Shown: positions 34,622-44,957, counted from the stretch's first letter. The stretch is DNA of 64,000 bases from Polynucleobacter sphagniphilus (GCF_001953355.1 NZ_MPIY01000003.1:62001-126000); one strand, 5' to 3'. The notes: generated by a model not told the origin, from the letters alone. A program made the numbers and translations.

Positions 34622-35563
34622 ATGAAGATTTATCAAACCATCAATAAAGTACCGGGCGGGTTAATGGTTGTGCCCTTATTTATTGGCATGCTACTCAACA
34701 CGTTTGCGCCAAATGCCTTAAAGATAGGCGGTTTTACACAAGCTCTCACTAATCAGGGCTACCCAACCTTTTTGGCGATGTATCTATTTACCGTTGGCAC
34801 AAAGATGACGCTCAATGCAGCGCCAACGATGCTCAAACGTGGTTTTGGTATCTTGTTTGCAAAGGTCGGTATCGCAATTGCTATTTCTTTGGCGATCGCC
34901 CACTTTTTTAATGGCGACATTGTTGGTCTCACTACCTTAGCAGTATTGGCAGCCATGAACGATACCAATGGCGGTATGTTTCTTGCTCTAACTAGCACCT
35001 TCGGTAGCAAAGAAGATGCGGGCACTTACGTGCCACAAAGTATAGAAACTGGACCATTTTTAACCATGCTAGTTTTAGTCGGAGCAGGCCTGGCGGTCAT
35101 TCCTTGGATGACGATGTTCTCGGTCATTGCCCCAATTATTGCTGGAGCGATTCTTGGAAATCTAGATAGCGATCTCAGGGATTTCTTTGGTAAGCATGAG
35201 CCAATCATTATTCCCTTTATGGCCTTCACACTGGGTCAAGGTATCAATTTGTCAGCGGTAACGACCGCCGGCTTGCCGGGCATCTTGCTTGGCCTCTCAG
35301 TATTGGTCATTACTGGAATCGTTTGCATCTTGGCTGATCGCCTATTAGGCGGCTCTGGCGTAGCGGGTGCCGCAGCTTCCAGCACGGCAGGCAATGCCAC
35401 CGGCACTCCGCAAGCAGTTGCACTGGCTGACCCATCTTTTGCAGCAATTGCACCTTTAGCGACTGTTCAAGTGGCCGCTTCGGTGATTGTGACTGCAGTG
35501 CTGACCCCGGTACTTACGGCCTATATCTATCGTCGCAATAAGAAGAAGCTAGAGGCGCAGTAA
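34622..35563 (+). CDS. kdgT: 2-keto-3-deoxygluconate permease KdgT
   Basis: 313-residue membrane protein with about ten hydrophobic segments. The opening IYQTINKVPGGLMVVPLFIG, the AAMNDTNGGMFLALTSTFGS motif and the EPIIIPFMAFTLGQGINLSA stretch are characteristic of the KdgT family, proton symporters for 2-keto-3-deoxygluconate from pectin and uronate breakdown. A glycine/serine/alanine-rich linker near residue 245 is typical too. No kdgK, kdgA or pectin enzymes are nearby, so the physiological substrate may differ. It is monocistronic, with GTAGAG just before the start. Confidence 0.87.
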   Translation: MKIYQTINKVPGGLMVVPLFIGMLLNTFAPNALKIGGFTQALTNQGYPTFLAMYLFTVGTKMTLNAAPTMLKRGFGILFAKVGIAIAISLAIAHFFNGDIVGLTTLAVLAAMNDTNGGMFLALTSTFGSKEDAGTYVPQSIETGPFLTMLVLVGAGLAVIPWMTMFSVIAPIIAGAILGNLDSDLRDFFGKHEPIIIPFMAFTLGQGINLSAVTTAGLPGILLGLSVLVITGIVCILADRLLGGSGVAGAAASSTAGNATGTPQAVALADPSFAAIAPLATVQVAASVIVTAVLTPVLTAYIYRRNKKKLEAQ

Positions 35564-35593
35564 TGTTCTGATCTAGCGGTTTCGCTTTTGCCT

Positions 35594-36379
35594 TTATTTT
35601 TTGAGGCGATACCCGGTCTTGAATATCCAGATGACCGCGGCGACAGAAACCGCTAGAAAGCTCAAAGTCATTCCCAGACTGACCCATAGGTTCACATCCT
35701 CAATGCTATAAAAGCTCCAGCGAAAACCGCTGATGAGGTAAACCACTGGATTGAGCAAGGCCACTTTTTGCCAGAATGGTGGCAATACTGAGATAGAGTA
35801 AAAGCTACCCCCCAAGAATGTCAGCGGGGTGATGATTAGTAAGGGCACCACTTGAAGTTTCTCGAAGCCATCAGCCCAAATACCAATGATGAAACCAATC
35901 AAACTAAAGGTGACTGAAGTCAGCAAAAGGTAAGTCAGCATCCAAATAGGGTGATCTATCTTGATGTTTACAAAAAAGGTTGCTGTGATCAAAATAATGA
36001 GACCCAGGATGATGGACTTGGTTGCTGCTGCACCCACATAGCTAATGATGATTTCTAGGGGGGATAGGGGTGCAGAAAGTAATTCATAGATGGTGCCGCT
36101 AAATTTGGGAAAGTAGATACCAAAAGAAGCATTAGAAATACTTTGTGTGAGTAGTGAGAGCATGATCAAGCCAGGCACAATAAATGCGCCATAGGAAACG
36201 CCTTCCATCTCACTAATACGTGAACCAATCGCTGAACCAAACACTACAAAATACAAAGAGGTGGAGATCACTGGCGCAATGATGCTTTGCATCAGGGTAC
36301 GTCTGGTTCTAGCCATCTCAAATTTGAAAATGGCCCGCATGCCATAAAAATTAAGATTCATTTGAACTTGCTCCAGCAT
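35594..36379 (-). CDS. yadH: ABC-2 type transporter permease (YadH-like)
   Basis: 261-residue membrane protein with six predicted helices and the ABC-2 pattern [20 protein letters not shown] and [16 protein letters not shown] in the second half. It pairs with the ATPase gene just upstream, which overlaps it by 29 bases. The two resemble the YadG/YadH half-transporter pair of enterobacteria, a predicted exporter without known substrate; NodIJ-type lipo-oligosaccharide exporters have the same layout. Convergent with kdgT, stops about 30 bases apart. Confidence 0.85.
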   Translation of the reverse strand: MLEQVQMNLNFYGMRAIFKFEMARTRRTLMQSIIAPVISTSLYFVVFGSAIGSRISEMEGVSYGAFIVPGLIMLSLLTQSISNASFGIYFPKFSGTIYELLSAPLSPLEIIISYVGAAATKSIILGLIILITATFFVNIKIDHPIWMLTYLLLTSVTFSLIGFIIGIWADGFEKLQVVPLLIITPLTFLGGSFYSISVLPPFWQKVALLNPVVYLISGFRWSFYSIEDVNLWVSLGMTLSFLAVSVAAVIWIFKTGYRLKK

Positions 36380-37292
36380 TCACTAAATTGACAAAGATCT
36401 CTTCAAGCGAGCTTTGTTTGGTATGAAGGTCTTTAAAGGTAATCCCACCCTCAGAAAGTCTGCGTAAGACTTCCCCTATGCCCATTTGCTCACTATTTGC
36501 ATCATAGGTGTAGGTCAATTCGAATTTGTCTGTAGAAAGGCTAAGACCAGGAATATCGAGACCTGAGGGAATCGATTCAAGCGGAAATGGCAATTGCAGT
36601 ATGAGTTCTTTTTTACCGAGTTGCTTCATTAACGCTAATTTTTCTTTTACTAAAATCAATTCACCCTTGCGGATGATGCCAATCCGATCGGCCATCTCTT
36701 CTGCTTCTTCAATATAGTGCGTCGTCAGAATCACAGTGGTACCGTTATTTTTGAGATCTCTGACCAATTCCCACATATCGCGTCTAAGACTCACGTCCAC
36801 CCCAGCTGTGGGTTCATCTAGGAAGAGGATCTTGGGCTCGTGCGATAGGGCCTTAGCAATCATGAGTCGGCGCTTCATGCCGCCTGAGAGCGTCATGATC
36901 TTGTTATTACGCTTCTCCCACAGTGAAAGGTCTTTGAGGATCTTCTCAATGAGCGCAGGATTAGCCGGCTTACCATATAGGCCGCGACTAAATACGACGG
37001 TATTCCAGACAGTTTCGAAGGAATCGGTAGACAGTTCCTGTGGAACAAGACCAATTAAGGAGCGCGCCTCTTTGTAATTGCCAATGATGTTCTTCCCGTC
37101 AACCAATACTCGGCCAGAGCTAGGGTTCACAATTCCGCAAATAATGCTAATGAGGGTTGTTTTGCCAGCACCATTTTGACCAAGTAGGGCAAAGATTTCG
37201 CCTTTAGCAATTTCAAGATTGATGTCTTTGAGGGCCTGAAAGCCAGACTGATAGATTTTTGATAGGTGGGAAATGGATAGGATCTGATTCAT
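36351..37292 (-). CDS. yadG: ABC-2 type transporter ATP-binding protein (YadG-like)
   Basis: 313-residue ATPase. Walker A is GQNGAGKTT at 38-46, the signature is [16 protein letters not shown], Walker B is [13 protein letters not shown], and the H-loop is in [17 protein letters not shown]. The 70-residue C-terminal extension after the nucleotide-binding core is usual in CcmA/YadG-type subunits. It overlaps the permease gene by 29 bases. Export substrate unknown. Confidence 0.87.
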   Translation of the reverse strand: MNQILSISHLSKIYQSGFQALKDINLEIAKGEIFALLGQNGAGKTTLISIICGIVNPSSGRVLVDGKNIIGNYKEARSLIGLVPQELSTDSFETVWNTVVFSRGLYGKPANPALIEKILKDLSLWEKRNNKIMTLSGGMKRRLMIAKALSHEPKILFLDEPTAGVDVSLRRDMWELVRDLKNNGTTVILTTHYIEEAEEMADRIGIIRKGELILVKEKLALMKQLGKKELILQLPFPLESIPSGLDIPGLSLSTDKFELTYTYDANSEQMGIGEVLRRLSEGGITFKDLHTKQSSLEEIFVNLVNAGASSNES

Positions 37293-37384
37293 TGGGGGTC
37301 ATATTACCTGAAGGCTGTAATTGCTTGATTTATTGTGCGAATGAATAGGTTTCTAAAACTTCGAGACGGAAAGACAGGCAAATT

Positions 37385-37792
37385 ATGTTCGCTACCAAAC
37401 CATACTTAACTCAAGCTGATGCCCAAAAAATCTTGGCTGCTGCAGATAAATACGCAGCTGAACATAACTTGGCAGTAACCATTGCCGTTTGTGATGATGG
37501 TGGCCATGTACTTGGTTTAACTCGTCGTGATGGTTGTGCTCCTGTGTCTGCTTATATTGCTCAAGAAAAAGCACGCGCTGCTGCGATGGGCAAGCGTGAG
37601 ACTCGTGTTTATGAGGAAATTATTAATAACGGACGTACTGCCTTCTTATCAGCCCCACATATTTCTGGGATGTTAGAGGGTGGAGTCAATATCGAGGTAA
37701 ATGGTTTTACCATCGGCGCAGTCGGCGTTTCCGGCGTTAAATCGACCGAGGATGCTGCCACTGCAAAGGCGGGTCTTGCGGCTATTCTGTAA
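37385..37792 (+). CDS. GlcG/HbpS-like heme-binding family protein
   Basis: 135-residue cytoplasmic protein of the GlcG (DUF336) family. Recognised by the pattern YAAEHNLAVTIAVCDDGGHV and IAQEKARAAAMGK, with the glycine-rich FTIGAVGVSGVKSTEDAATA near the end. HbpS in Streptomyces binds haem, and GlcG sits in glycolate-utilisation operons; the true role in most bacteria is unknown. RhlE follows 6 bases after the stop in the same direction, so the two may share a transcript. Confidence 0.82.
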   Translation: MFATKPYLTQADAQKILAAADKYAAEHNLAVTIAVCDDGGHVLGLTRRDGCAPVSAYIAQEKARAAAMGKRETRVYEEIINNGRTAFLSAPHISGMLEGGVNIEVNGFTIGAVGVSGVKSTEDAATAKAGLAAIL

Positions 37793-37798
37793 GTTACC

Positions 37799-39196
37799 TT
37801 GACAAATACTGCGCCTGAACTAAACACCCCTGCTATACCTGCAGAGTCAATTGACTCTGCCAATACTCCCGCTGAAATCACTTTTGCTGATTTTGGTCTT
37901 GATCCACTGATCCAAAAGGCGGTTGCAGAGCAGGGGTATAACACCCCCACTCCAATTCAGGCACAGGCAATTCCCCATGTATTAACAGGGCGCGACCTGA
38001 TGGGCGCCGCCCAAACCGGGACTGGCAAAACGGCAGCCTTTGTGCTCCCAATTATTCAAAAGATTTTGCGCCATGCAAGTAGTAGCGCCTCTCCTGCGCG
38101 CCATCCAATTCGTGCTTTGGTGCTCACACCTACTCGCGAATTAGCTGTGCAGGTTGCTGAAAATGCAGCAAGTTATTCAAAGCATACCGATTTGCGTACT
38201 GCAGTTGTGTATGGTGGCGTTGATATGAAAGAGCAGGTTGGCTTGCTGCGCAATGGTGTAGAGATTCTGATTGCTACACCTGGTCGTTTACTGGATCACA
38301 TTGGCTCTAAAGTAGCCAATCTCTCCCAGGTAGAGATTCTGGTTTTAGACGAAGCTGATCGCATGTTAGATATGGGTTTCTTGCCAGATCTGCAACGCAT
38401 CATTGATTTAATTCCTGCGCAACGTCAAACCTTATTGTTCTCAGCAACATTCTCCCCAGAAATTAAAAAGTTAGCGCAAAGCTATTTACGTACTCCAGTA
38501 ACCGTAGAAGTGGCTCGCCAAAATGCAGCCGCTGATACCGTTAAGCAAGTAGTGCACATGGTGTCTTCTGCGGATAAACAGCGTGCAATTGTGAAGGTAC
38601 TTGAGGCTCGCACACGCCAAGGTTTATCGCGCCAATGCATTATCTTTACTAACAGTCGCTTGGGATGCGCCCGTTTAGCCCGTGCATTAGAGCGCGATGG
38701 TATTAAAGCGGGTGCGATTCATGGTGATAAGAGCCAAGGCGAGCGCACTTTAACGCTAGATGCCTTTAAGTCAGGCGCCATTGAGGTGCTGGTTGCAACC
38801 GATGTCGCAGCGCGAGGCTTGGATATCCCATCAATGCCTTGCGTGATTAATCACGAGTTGCCATTTAATGCGGAAGATTTTATTCACCGTATCGGCAGAA
38901 CCGGGCGCGCTGGTAGCAAGGGCGATGCCATAGCTTTGGTTGATGACAGCGAAAAACGCTTGCTAGATGATATTGAAAAGCTAATGAAGCGTAAGTTGGA
39001 GGTGGCAGCGCTTCCTAATTTCAAGCAAGAGCCAGGACAAACCTCAGACCCATTTTTCTATAAGCCTTACGAGGCTACCAAGCCATCTCAGTCAAATGAT
39101 CCGGTTCAGAGTTCGGTTACCGAACCCAAGAAGGTTGGCATCGTTTCAGCGAAGCCAGCAGTCGGCGCCTTATTGGGTGGCTTTAAAAAGAAGTAA
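37799..39196 (+). CDS. rhlE: DEAD-box RNA helicase RhlE
   Basis: 465-residue ATP-dependent RNA helicase acting in ribosome assembly or RNA turnover. In order: Q motif region FADFGLDPLIQKAVAEQGY and TPTPIQAQAIP, Walker A AQTGTGKTA, PTRELAVQ, TPGRLLDH, VLDEADRMLDMG, SATF, then the helicase C-domain motifs ending HRIGRTGRAG. The last 70 residues form a lysine/proline-rich tail. No ATG precedes the conserved region, and I use a TTG at 37799 as start. Confidence 0.9.
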   Translation: MTNTAPELNTPAIPAESIDSANTPAEITFADFGLDPLIQKAVAEQGYNTPTPIQAQAIPHVLTGRDLMGAAQTGTGKTAAFVLPIIQKILRHASSSASPARHPIRALVLTPTRELAVQVAENAASYSKHTDLRTAVVYGGVDMKEQVGLLRNGVEILIATPGRLLDHIGSKVANLSQVEILVLDEADRMLDMGFLPDLQRIIDLIPAQRQTLLFSATFSPEIKKLAQSYLRTPVTVEVARQNAAADTVKQVVHMVSSADKQRAIVKVLEARTRQGLSRQCIIFTNSRLGCARLARALERDGIKAGAIHGDKSQGERTLTLDAFKSGAIEVLVATDVAARGLDIPSMPCVINHELPFNAEDFIHRIGRTGRAGSKGDAIALVDDSEKRLLDDIEKLMKRKLEVAALPNFKQEPGQTSDPFFYKPYEATKPSQSNDPVQSSVTEPKKVGIVSAKPAVGALLGGFKKK

Positions 39197-40151
39197 GCGG
39201 CTTGATTGCCCATGCCTGGGTAGCCGCTAATAGCCACTGGGCAATGGTGATGCTCTTCCCATCTGGTAGTCCATATAAACCTAAATGTTCAGCTGCCTGA
39301 CGCAGCGCTGCCAATGAATGACTGGCATCTTGCGTATTAATTTGGGTGGCTTTAGTTTGTTTGCTTAATTTTTCACCATGCTCATCGAGCACTAGCGGTA
39401 AGTGAAGGTATTTGGGGGTTACCAAGCCCAGCAAGTTCTGGAGATAAATTTGGCGGGCAGTATTGCTTAATAAGTCCTCGCCTCGCACGACATGTGTAAT
39501 CCCTTGGGCAGCATCGTCTACGATTACCGCCAACTGGTAGGTAAAGAGGCCGTCGCTGCGACGCAAGACAAAATCACCGATTTCAGAACTGAGGTTTTGG
39601 GATTGTGGTCCTAGAGCAAGATCCTCAAACTCAATCTGAAGATCTAGCGGTAGGGCCAGTCTCCAAGCTGACTGACCATGCTGTAATTCCCCTAATTTAT
39701 AAGGGGATATATGTGTAGGTCGGCAGGTTCTTGGATAAACCATTTCTTGATTGCGATCAGGCGGCTTACCCAGCGCTGCAAGAGCCTTTGCAATGGTTAA
39801 TCTAGAGCAAGTACAGGGGTAGAGTTGATTAAGCTCATTCAGGCGCTCTAAGGCGCTCTCATACTGTATTTGACGTTTGGATTGCCAGACCACTTCCTCG
39901 TCCCATTGGAGACCGCAAGCCTGCAGTTGAGCCATGATTTCCTGATCAACCCCTTGAATGCAACGAGCTTGATCTACATCCTCGATTCTGAGAAGCCATT
40001 TCCCCCGATTTTTACGGGCATCCAACCAACTTCCTAGCGCGGCCGCGAGCGATCCAGCATGCAGTAGCCCGGTAGGTGAGGGGGCAAATCGCCCGCGATA
40101 CCCGTAGGTTGGGGATGAAGGGTTTTGATCAGTAGACACAGCTAAAATCAT
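39183..40151 (-). CDS. gluQ: Glutamyl-Q tRNA(Asp) synthetase
   Basis: Class I aminoacyl-tRNA synthetase paralogue that attaches glutamate to queuosine-34 of tRNA-Asp. The start is uncertain: ATG 40151 gives about 322 residues and leaves 3 bases to the divergent dnaE ATG; ATG 40178 would overlap dnaE. The HIGH-like motif is in GRFAPSPTGLLHAGSL, the KMSKS-like motif is EKLSKQTKA, and a zinc site is suggested by PCTCSRLT and YPRTCRP. The anticodon-binding domain of GltX is absent, as expected. It converges on rhlE with a 14-base overlap. Confidence 0.9.
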   Translation of the reverse strand: MILAVSTDQNPSSPTYGYRGRFAPSPTGLLHAGSLAAALGSWLDARKNRGKWLLRIEDVDQARCIQGVDQEIMAQLQACGLQWDEEVVWQSKRQIQYESALERLNELNQLYPCTCSRLTIAKALAALGKPPDRNQEMVYPRTCRPTHISPYKLGELQHGQSAWRLALPLDLQIEFEDLALGPQSQNLSSEIGDFVLRRSDGLFTYQLAVIVDDAAQGITHVVRGEDLLSNTARQIYLQNLLGLVTPKYLHLPLVLDEHGEKLSKQTKATQINTQDASHSLAALRQAAEHLGLYGLPDGKSITIAQWLLAATQAWAIKPLTSF

Positions 40152-40154
40152 CTC

Positions 40155-43100
40155 ATGTCTTTGCCCCGTTTTGTCCATTTACGCGTTCACTCCGAATTTT
40201 CGATTACGGATGGGGTGGTGCGTATTGATGATGCAGTTGCAGCGGCTCAAAAAGACGAAATGGGTGCTTTGGCGCTCACTGATTTGAGTAACTTGTTTGG
40301 TTTGGTGCGGTTTTATAGCGCCGCTCGCTCAGGTGGCATTAAACCGATCGCCGGAGCCGATGTGTGGGTCAGCAATCTACAAGATCCTGATCAACCTTAC
40401 CGCTTATTACTTTTGGTACAAAACCATTCGGGTTATCTCAATCTCTGCCAAATTCTCAGTCGAGCCTCTTTGGAAAATCAATCCCGGGGTAGGGCTGAAG
40501 TGCACCCCAGTTGGTTTACAGAGCCCGCTGCTAAGGCTGCGGATAAAGCGGCTAATAAAACTTTAGCGCATGGTTTGATTGCCCTGTCTGGTGCGCGCAT
40601 GGGTGATGTAGGTATGGCTTTACTAGCCGGCCAAGAAGAACAAGCCAAAACAGCAGCTTTGCGTTGGGCAGGACTTTTTCCAGGTGCATTTTTTATCGAA
40701 GTTCAACGCGGTGGGCACACTCAAGACGAACAACATCTCCAACTAGCCTGCCATTTGGCAAGTGAGCTCGATTTGCCAGTTGTTGCGACCCATCCAGTGC
40801 AGTTTATGCAAAAAAGTGATTTCACGGCACATGAGGCGCGTGTATGCATTGCTGAGGGGGAGTTACTCGGCAATCCACGTCGTCAAAAGAAATTTAATGA
40901 AGAGCAATACTTTTTGTCTCAAGAAGAGATGGAAAAGCGCTTTGCTGATTTACCAATGGCTTTGGCTAATTCTGTGGAGATTGCCAAGCGTTGCAATCTA
41001 TCGCTGACATTAGGGCAGCCGCGCTTGCCAGATTTTCCAACCCCGCCAGGAATCACCTTAGACGACTATTTATTGCAGCAATCTGAAATTGGCTTGAAGC
41101 GCCACATGGAGCGCAACTTTCTAGATCCGGAAGAGCGTGCCAAGGAAGAGGGGCGTTATCACGAACGTTTGGTCTTTGAGGTGAAGACGATCTCTCAAAT
41201 GGGTTTTCCAGGTTATTTTTTAATTGTGGCGGACTTTATTAACTGGGCCAAAAATAATGGCGTACCAGTCGGCCCTGGTCGTGGATCTGGTGCGGGATCT
41301 TTGGTTGCGTACTCCCTGGGAATTACCGATCTAGATCCACTACGTTATAACTTGCTGTTCGAGCGCTTTCTGAATCCAGAGCGGGTATCGATGCCCGACT
41401 TTGATATTGACTTTTGCCAGCATGGGCGCGATCGCGTTATTCAGTACGTTAAAGACAAGTATGGCAAAGATGCGGTAAGTCAGATTGCTACTTTTGGAAC
41501 AATGGCTGCTAGGGCAGCTATCCGTGACGTCGGCCGTGTTTTAGAACAGGGCTATAACTTTGTTGATGGGATCGCCAAGTTGGTTCCCAATAAGCCAGGT
41601 CAATACATGACCATTGAAATGGCTAAGAAGGAAGAGAAGCAATTAGCCGAGCGCGAGAAAAATGAAGATGAAGTCCGTCAACTTCTATCTTTGGCGCAAC
41701 AGCTGGAGGGGATGACCCGAAATGTCGGTATGCATGCTGGGGGTGTATTGATTGCGCCAGGCAGGCTAACGGATTTTTGTCCGCTCTACACTCAAGAATC
41801 CAAAGATCAAGATAGCAGTTCTGTAATCAGTCAGTTTGATAAGGATGATGTGGAGGCCATTGGCTTGGTGAAGTTCGACTTCCTCGGCTTAACTACCTTA
41901 ACCATTCTGGCGGCTGCTGAACGTTGGATTAAGGCCTTACATACTGATCGCAAGGATTGGAATATCGGTGAAATACCGCTCGATGATCAGGGGGCTTTTG
42001 AGGTTTTGAAAAAGGCTAACACTGTTGCAGTTTTCCAGCTTGAAAGTCGCGGCATGCAAGGCATGCTACGGGAGGCCAAGCCTGACCGGTTTGAGGACAT
42101 CATTGCGCTTGTGGCTTTATACCGCCCGGGCCCGATGGACCTCATCCCAGACTTTATTGAGCGCAAACATGGTCGTCAAAAAGTCGAGTATCCGGACCCA
42201 CGTATCGAGCCTGTTCTGAAAGAAACTTACGGGATCATGGTCTATCAAGAGCAGGTAATGCAGATGGCTCAGATGATCGGTGGCTACTCTCTAGGCGGTG
42301 CAGACATGTTGCGCCGGGCAATGGGTAAGAAAAAGCCTGAAGAAATGGCTCAGCACCGTAAGATTTTTAGTGATGGCGCGAAAGCAGGTGGCATTACTGA
42401 AAGCAAAGCAAATGAAATCTATGACTTGATGGAGCGTTTTGCGGGGTACGGATTTAATAAATCACATGCTGCTGCATATGCATTACTAGCCTATCAAACC
42501 GCTTGGTTAAAAGCGTACTACCCCGCTGAATTTATGGCGGCCAACTTATCACTCGCCATGGATGACACCGATAAGGTGAAGATTCTGTATGACGATTGCA
42601 TGGCCAATCAAATTCGAGTGTTCTCACCAGACATCAATACTGGGGTCTATGAGTTCACCCCATTGCGCGCTCCCGACGCTGCGCCTGATAGCCCTTTAAG
42701 CCATATTCGTTATGGTTTAGGTGCCGTTCGTGGCACGGGTGAGGCGGCAATTGAGGCGATTGTGAAAGCACGCGACGCTGGTGGCCCCTTCAAAGATTTA
42801 TTTGATTTTTGCGCTCGGGTTGATCGGCGCCAAGTCAATCGGCGTGCAATTGAGGCGCTGATGCGTGCCGGGGCATTCGATAGCCTCTATCGTGACACTG
42901 TTCCTGCTGGCGGAAATTTATACGATATCCGGTCCACTTTGCTTGCTTCATTAGCAAGAGCCATTGAAGCTGCGGAACAAGCGGAAGCCTCAATTCATCA
43001 GGTGAGTTTATTTGAGGCTGCCGGTGAAGCTGAGCGTCATCTGCCTGAGCTGGTTCGCGAGCCTATATGGCCAGAGAAAAAACGTCTGCAAGAAGAAAAA

Positions 43101-43784
43101 AATGCCTTAGGTCTTTGTTTAACTGGCCATATGTTTGATGCATATCGTGATGAGACTGCGCACTTTATTCGCCAGCCATTGGCAAAGATTGCTGAAGGTA
43201 AGGATCAATTAATTGCTGGCATCATTACATCGGCACGCATGTTGACCGGGCAACGCGGTCGCATGATGATCGCTACGATCGATGATGGCTCGGCAGCAAT
43301 AGAGGTCACCCTTTATAGCGAAGTGTATGAACCCAATCGTTCTTGGCTTAAAGAAGATGAGCTTCTCGTTGCAAAAGTGAACGTTACTCCCGATAAGTTC
43401 TCGGGTGGCATGCGAATTGTGTCAGAAGCGGTCATGGATATTACGGGGGCACGCATGCGTTTTGCCCGTAACTTGCACCTGTGTATTGATTCGGCAACCG
43501 ATCTCAAGCTGTTGCGTAGCCAAATCAATCCCTACTTGATGAGCAATCGCATTCGTGATCCAAAACTGGGGCCCGCTGGACCAGGGGCCTCTGCAATCAA
43601 TGATGGCGTGAAGGGCTTATTACTGGCTGCTGCAGTGACTACCGGGGGCGGGGCGTGCTTGATGCAATTCCCTGAGGAATTACGCGTTTATCCAGATGAC
43701 GCATGCTTGCATGGGCTCAATCAAATTTTGTCCCATAAACAAAGTAACCTGCGGACCTCTGCTGTGGAAGTTCAGTACCACTAA
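40155..43784 (+). CDS. dnaE: DNA polymerase III alpha subunit
   Basis: 1209-residue replicative polymerase. The opening PRFVHLRVHSEFSITDGVV is the N-terminal PHP domain; the palm catalytic aspartates are in MPDFDIDFCQHGRDRV, preceded by GPGRGSGAGSLVAYSLGITD. YRPGPMDLIPDFIERKHG and GYGFNKSHAAAYALLAYQTA are further highly conserved polymerase stretches, and an OB-fold follows near residues 1030-1110. Length is normal for betaproteobacteria. The gene diverges from gluQ with only three bases between the chosen starts and has stops interlocked with the convergent glycosyltransferase gene. Confidence 0.97.
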   Translation: MSLPRFVHLRVHSEFSITDGVVRIDDAVAAAQKDEMGALALTDLSNLFGLVRFYSAARSGGIKPIAGADVWVSNLQDPDQPYRLLLLVQNHSGYLNLCQILSRASLENQSRGRAEVHPSWFTEPAAKAADKAANKTLAHGLIALSGARMGDVGMALLAGQEEQAKTAALRWAGLFPGAFFIEVQRGGHTQDEQHLQLACHLASELDLPVVATHPVQFMQKSDFTAHEARVCIAEGELLGNPRRQKKFNEEQYFLSQEEMEKRFADLPMALANSVEIAKRCNLSLTLGQPRLPDFPTPPGITLDDYLLQQSEIGLKRHMERNFLDPEERAKEEGRYHERLVFEVKTISQMGFPGYFLIVADFINWAKNNGVPVGPGRGSGAGSLVAYSLGITDLDPLRYNLLFERFLNPERVSMPDFDIDFCQHGRDRVIQYVKDKYGKDAVSQIATFGTMAARAAIRDVGRVLEQGYNFVDGIAKLVPNKPGQYMTIEMAKKEEKQLAEREKNEDEVRQLLSLAQQLEGMTRNVGMHAGGVLIAPGRLTDFCPLYTQESKDQDSSSVISQFDKDDVEAIGLVKFDFLGLTTLTILAAAERWIKALHTDRKDWNIGEIPLDDQGAFEVLKKANTVAVFQLESRGMQGMLREAKPDRFEDIIALVALYRPGPMDLIPDFIERKHGRQKVEYPDPRIEPVLKETYGIMVYQEQVMQMAQMIGGYSLGGADMLRRAMGKKKPEEMAQHRKIFSDGAKAGGITESKANEIYDLMERFAGYGFNKSHAAAYALLAYQTAWLKAYYPAEFMAANLSLAMDDTDKVKILYDDCMANQIRVFSPDINTGVYEFTPLRAPDAAPDSPLSHIRYGLGAVRGTGEAAIEAIVKARDAGGPFKDLFDFCARVDRRQVNRRAIEALMRAGAFDSLYRDTVPAGGNLYDIRSTLLASLARAIEAAEQAEASIHQVSLFEAAGEAERHLPELVREPIWPEKKRLQEEKNALGLCLTGHMFDAYRDETAHFIRQPLAKIAEGKDQLIAGIITSARMLTGQRGRMMIATIDDGSAAIEVTLYSEVYEPNRSWLKEDELLVAKVNVTPDKFSGGMRIVSEAVMDITGARMRFARNLHLCIDSATDLKLLRSQINPYLMSNRIRDPKLGPAGPGASAINDGVKGLLLAAAVTTGGGACLMQFPEELRVYPDDACLHGLNQILSHKQSNLRTSAVEVQYH

Positions 43785-44947
43785 GTCTGAAGAGCCAGCT
43801 TCACTGCTGTTATCACCTGCGCCGGCTCCAATAAGTCCAAACAAGCACTGCGACTATCAGCCCGATCGTCACAGCCTGCTTTGCGGCAAGGCACACAATC
43901 CCCCGGACCTTGTAAGACAGTAATTTTTCCAACGGTTTGTGAGCGCGCACGCAGTTGATATGGCTGTGGCCCAATATAGCCATTTGGCCAAGGTCCGAAG
44001 TTCGTCGGCGGAGTGGCGCCAAACAAAGCAATGGTGGGGGTATTACAGGCTGCCGCCAAGTGGGTAATAGAGGTATCTACACCAATGTACAGCACAGCAT
44101 TGCGAATCAGTGCGCCGGCCTGCGGAATCGAGAGCGAGCCATTGGTATCAGTTACCTTGTCTCTAGTAGTTTGATCAAGTAAAGACAGGATGTCCTGATT
44201 GAGTTGTAGGTCCTGCTTGGCTGGTGAAGCACTCAAAATAACTTGCAAGCCTTGCTCGCAAAGCCATGTAATCAGAGTTTGCCAATATGTCAAAGGCCAG
44301 CGCTTATAAGCAGTAAGCGGTCCCGGATGGACGACTACATAAGGAGCATGTAGTTGCATCGCAATGTCAGGTGGAATACTCTCACCACATGGAGGCGTCA
44401 CTGAAATTGGCTTACTAAATAGCTCTTGAGGGTCTTTATAAAAAACACTCAGTAGACGTAATTTTTCTGCAATGACATGTTGATTGAAATAGTCGACATC
44501 AACGACATCTAGACAAATCGCTTTTTTCCAAGCATTTTGTTGTTCACTCTTACTTTTTTTACTTTTATCTTGCTCCGTGAGGCCTTGGGGGTGTCCGCCC
44601 AGTACGCCAACTCGGTGAAAGGCAGAGACTAAGCCATACACATAGGCGCGATCACTTGGCTGCGTCACAAATGCTAAGTCATAGCGTTGAAAGAGGCGAT
44701 TGAATAAGCGCAGATATTCACAAAAACCAGGGCGATCTGAAGTCTCAATGATTTCTGAGATGTCTGGATTGCCTTTGAGCATATCGAGCTTGCCGCGATA
44801 GCCTAAAAAATGAAATTCAGCGTCTGGCCATAATTCACGTGCTTTACTAATTAAGGGGGTGGTAACGAGAACATCCCCAATTTGCCGAGTAGCAATAAAT
44901 AGAACTTTTTTAGGCTTTAAAGGAGAAAATCGCTTGATAGATGGCAT
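43781..44947 (-). CDS. Glycosyltransferase family 9 (heptosyltransferase-like)
   Basis: 388-residue cytoplasmic glycosyltransferase of the GT-B fold. The N-terminus KPKKVLFIATRQIGDVLVTT and the C-terminal NAVLYIGVDTSITHLAAACN with IALFGATPPTNFGPWPNGY are typical of GT9 enzymes that add ADP-heptose to the lipopolysaccharide core. GDCVPCRKAGCDDRADSRSA near the end is a cysteine-rich stretch seen in WaaQ-like members. It is followed on the leftward strand side by the stop overlap with dnaE and preceded by two GT2 genes, forming an LPS-core group with msbA on the other strand. The acceptor sugar is unknown. Confidence 0.85.
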   Translation of the reverse strand: MPSIKRFSPLKPKKVLFIATRQIGDVLVTTPLISKARELWPDAEFHFLGYRGKLDMLKGNPDISEIIETSDRPGFCEYLRLFNRLFQRYDLAFVTQPSDRAYVYGLVSAFHRVGVLGGHPQGLTEQDKSKKSKSEQQNAWKKAICLDVVDVDYFNQHVIAEKLRLLSVFYKDPQELFSKPISVTPPCGESIPPDIAMQLHAPYVVVHPGPLTAYKRWPLTYWQTLITWLCEQGLQVILSASPAKQDLQLNQDILSLLDQTTRDKVTDTNGSLSIPQAGALIRNAVLYIGVDTSITHLAAACNTPTIALFGATPPTNFGPWPNGYIGPQPYQLRARSQTVGKITVLQGPGDCVPCRKAGCDDRADSRSACLDLLEPAQVITAVKLALQT

Positions 44948-44957
44948 GAAAATAACC

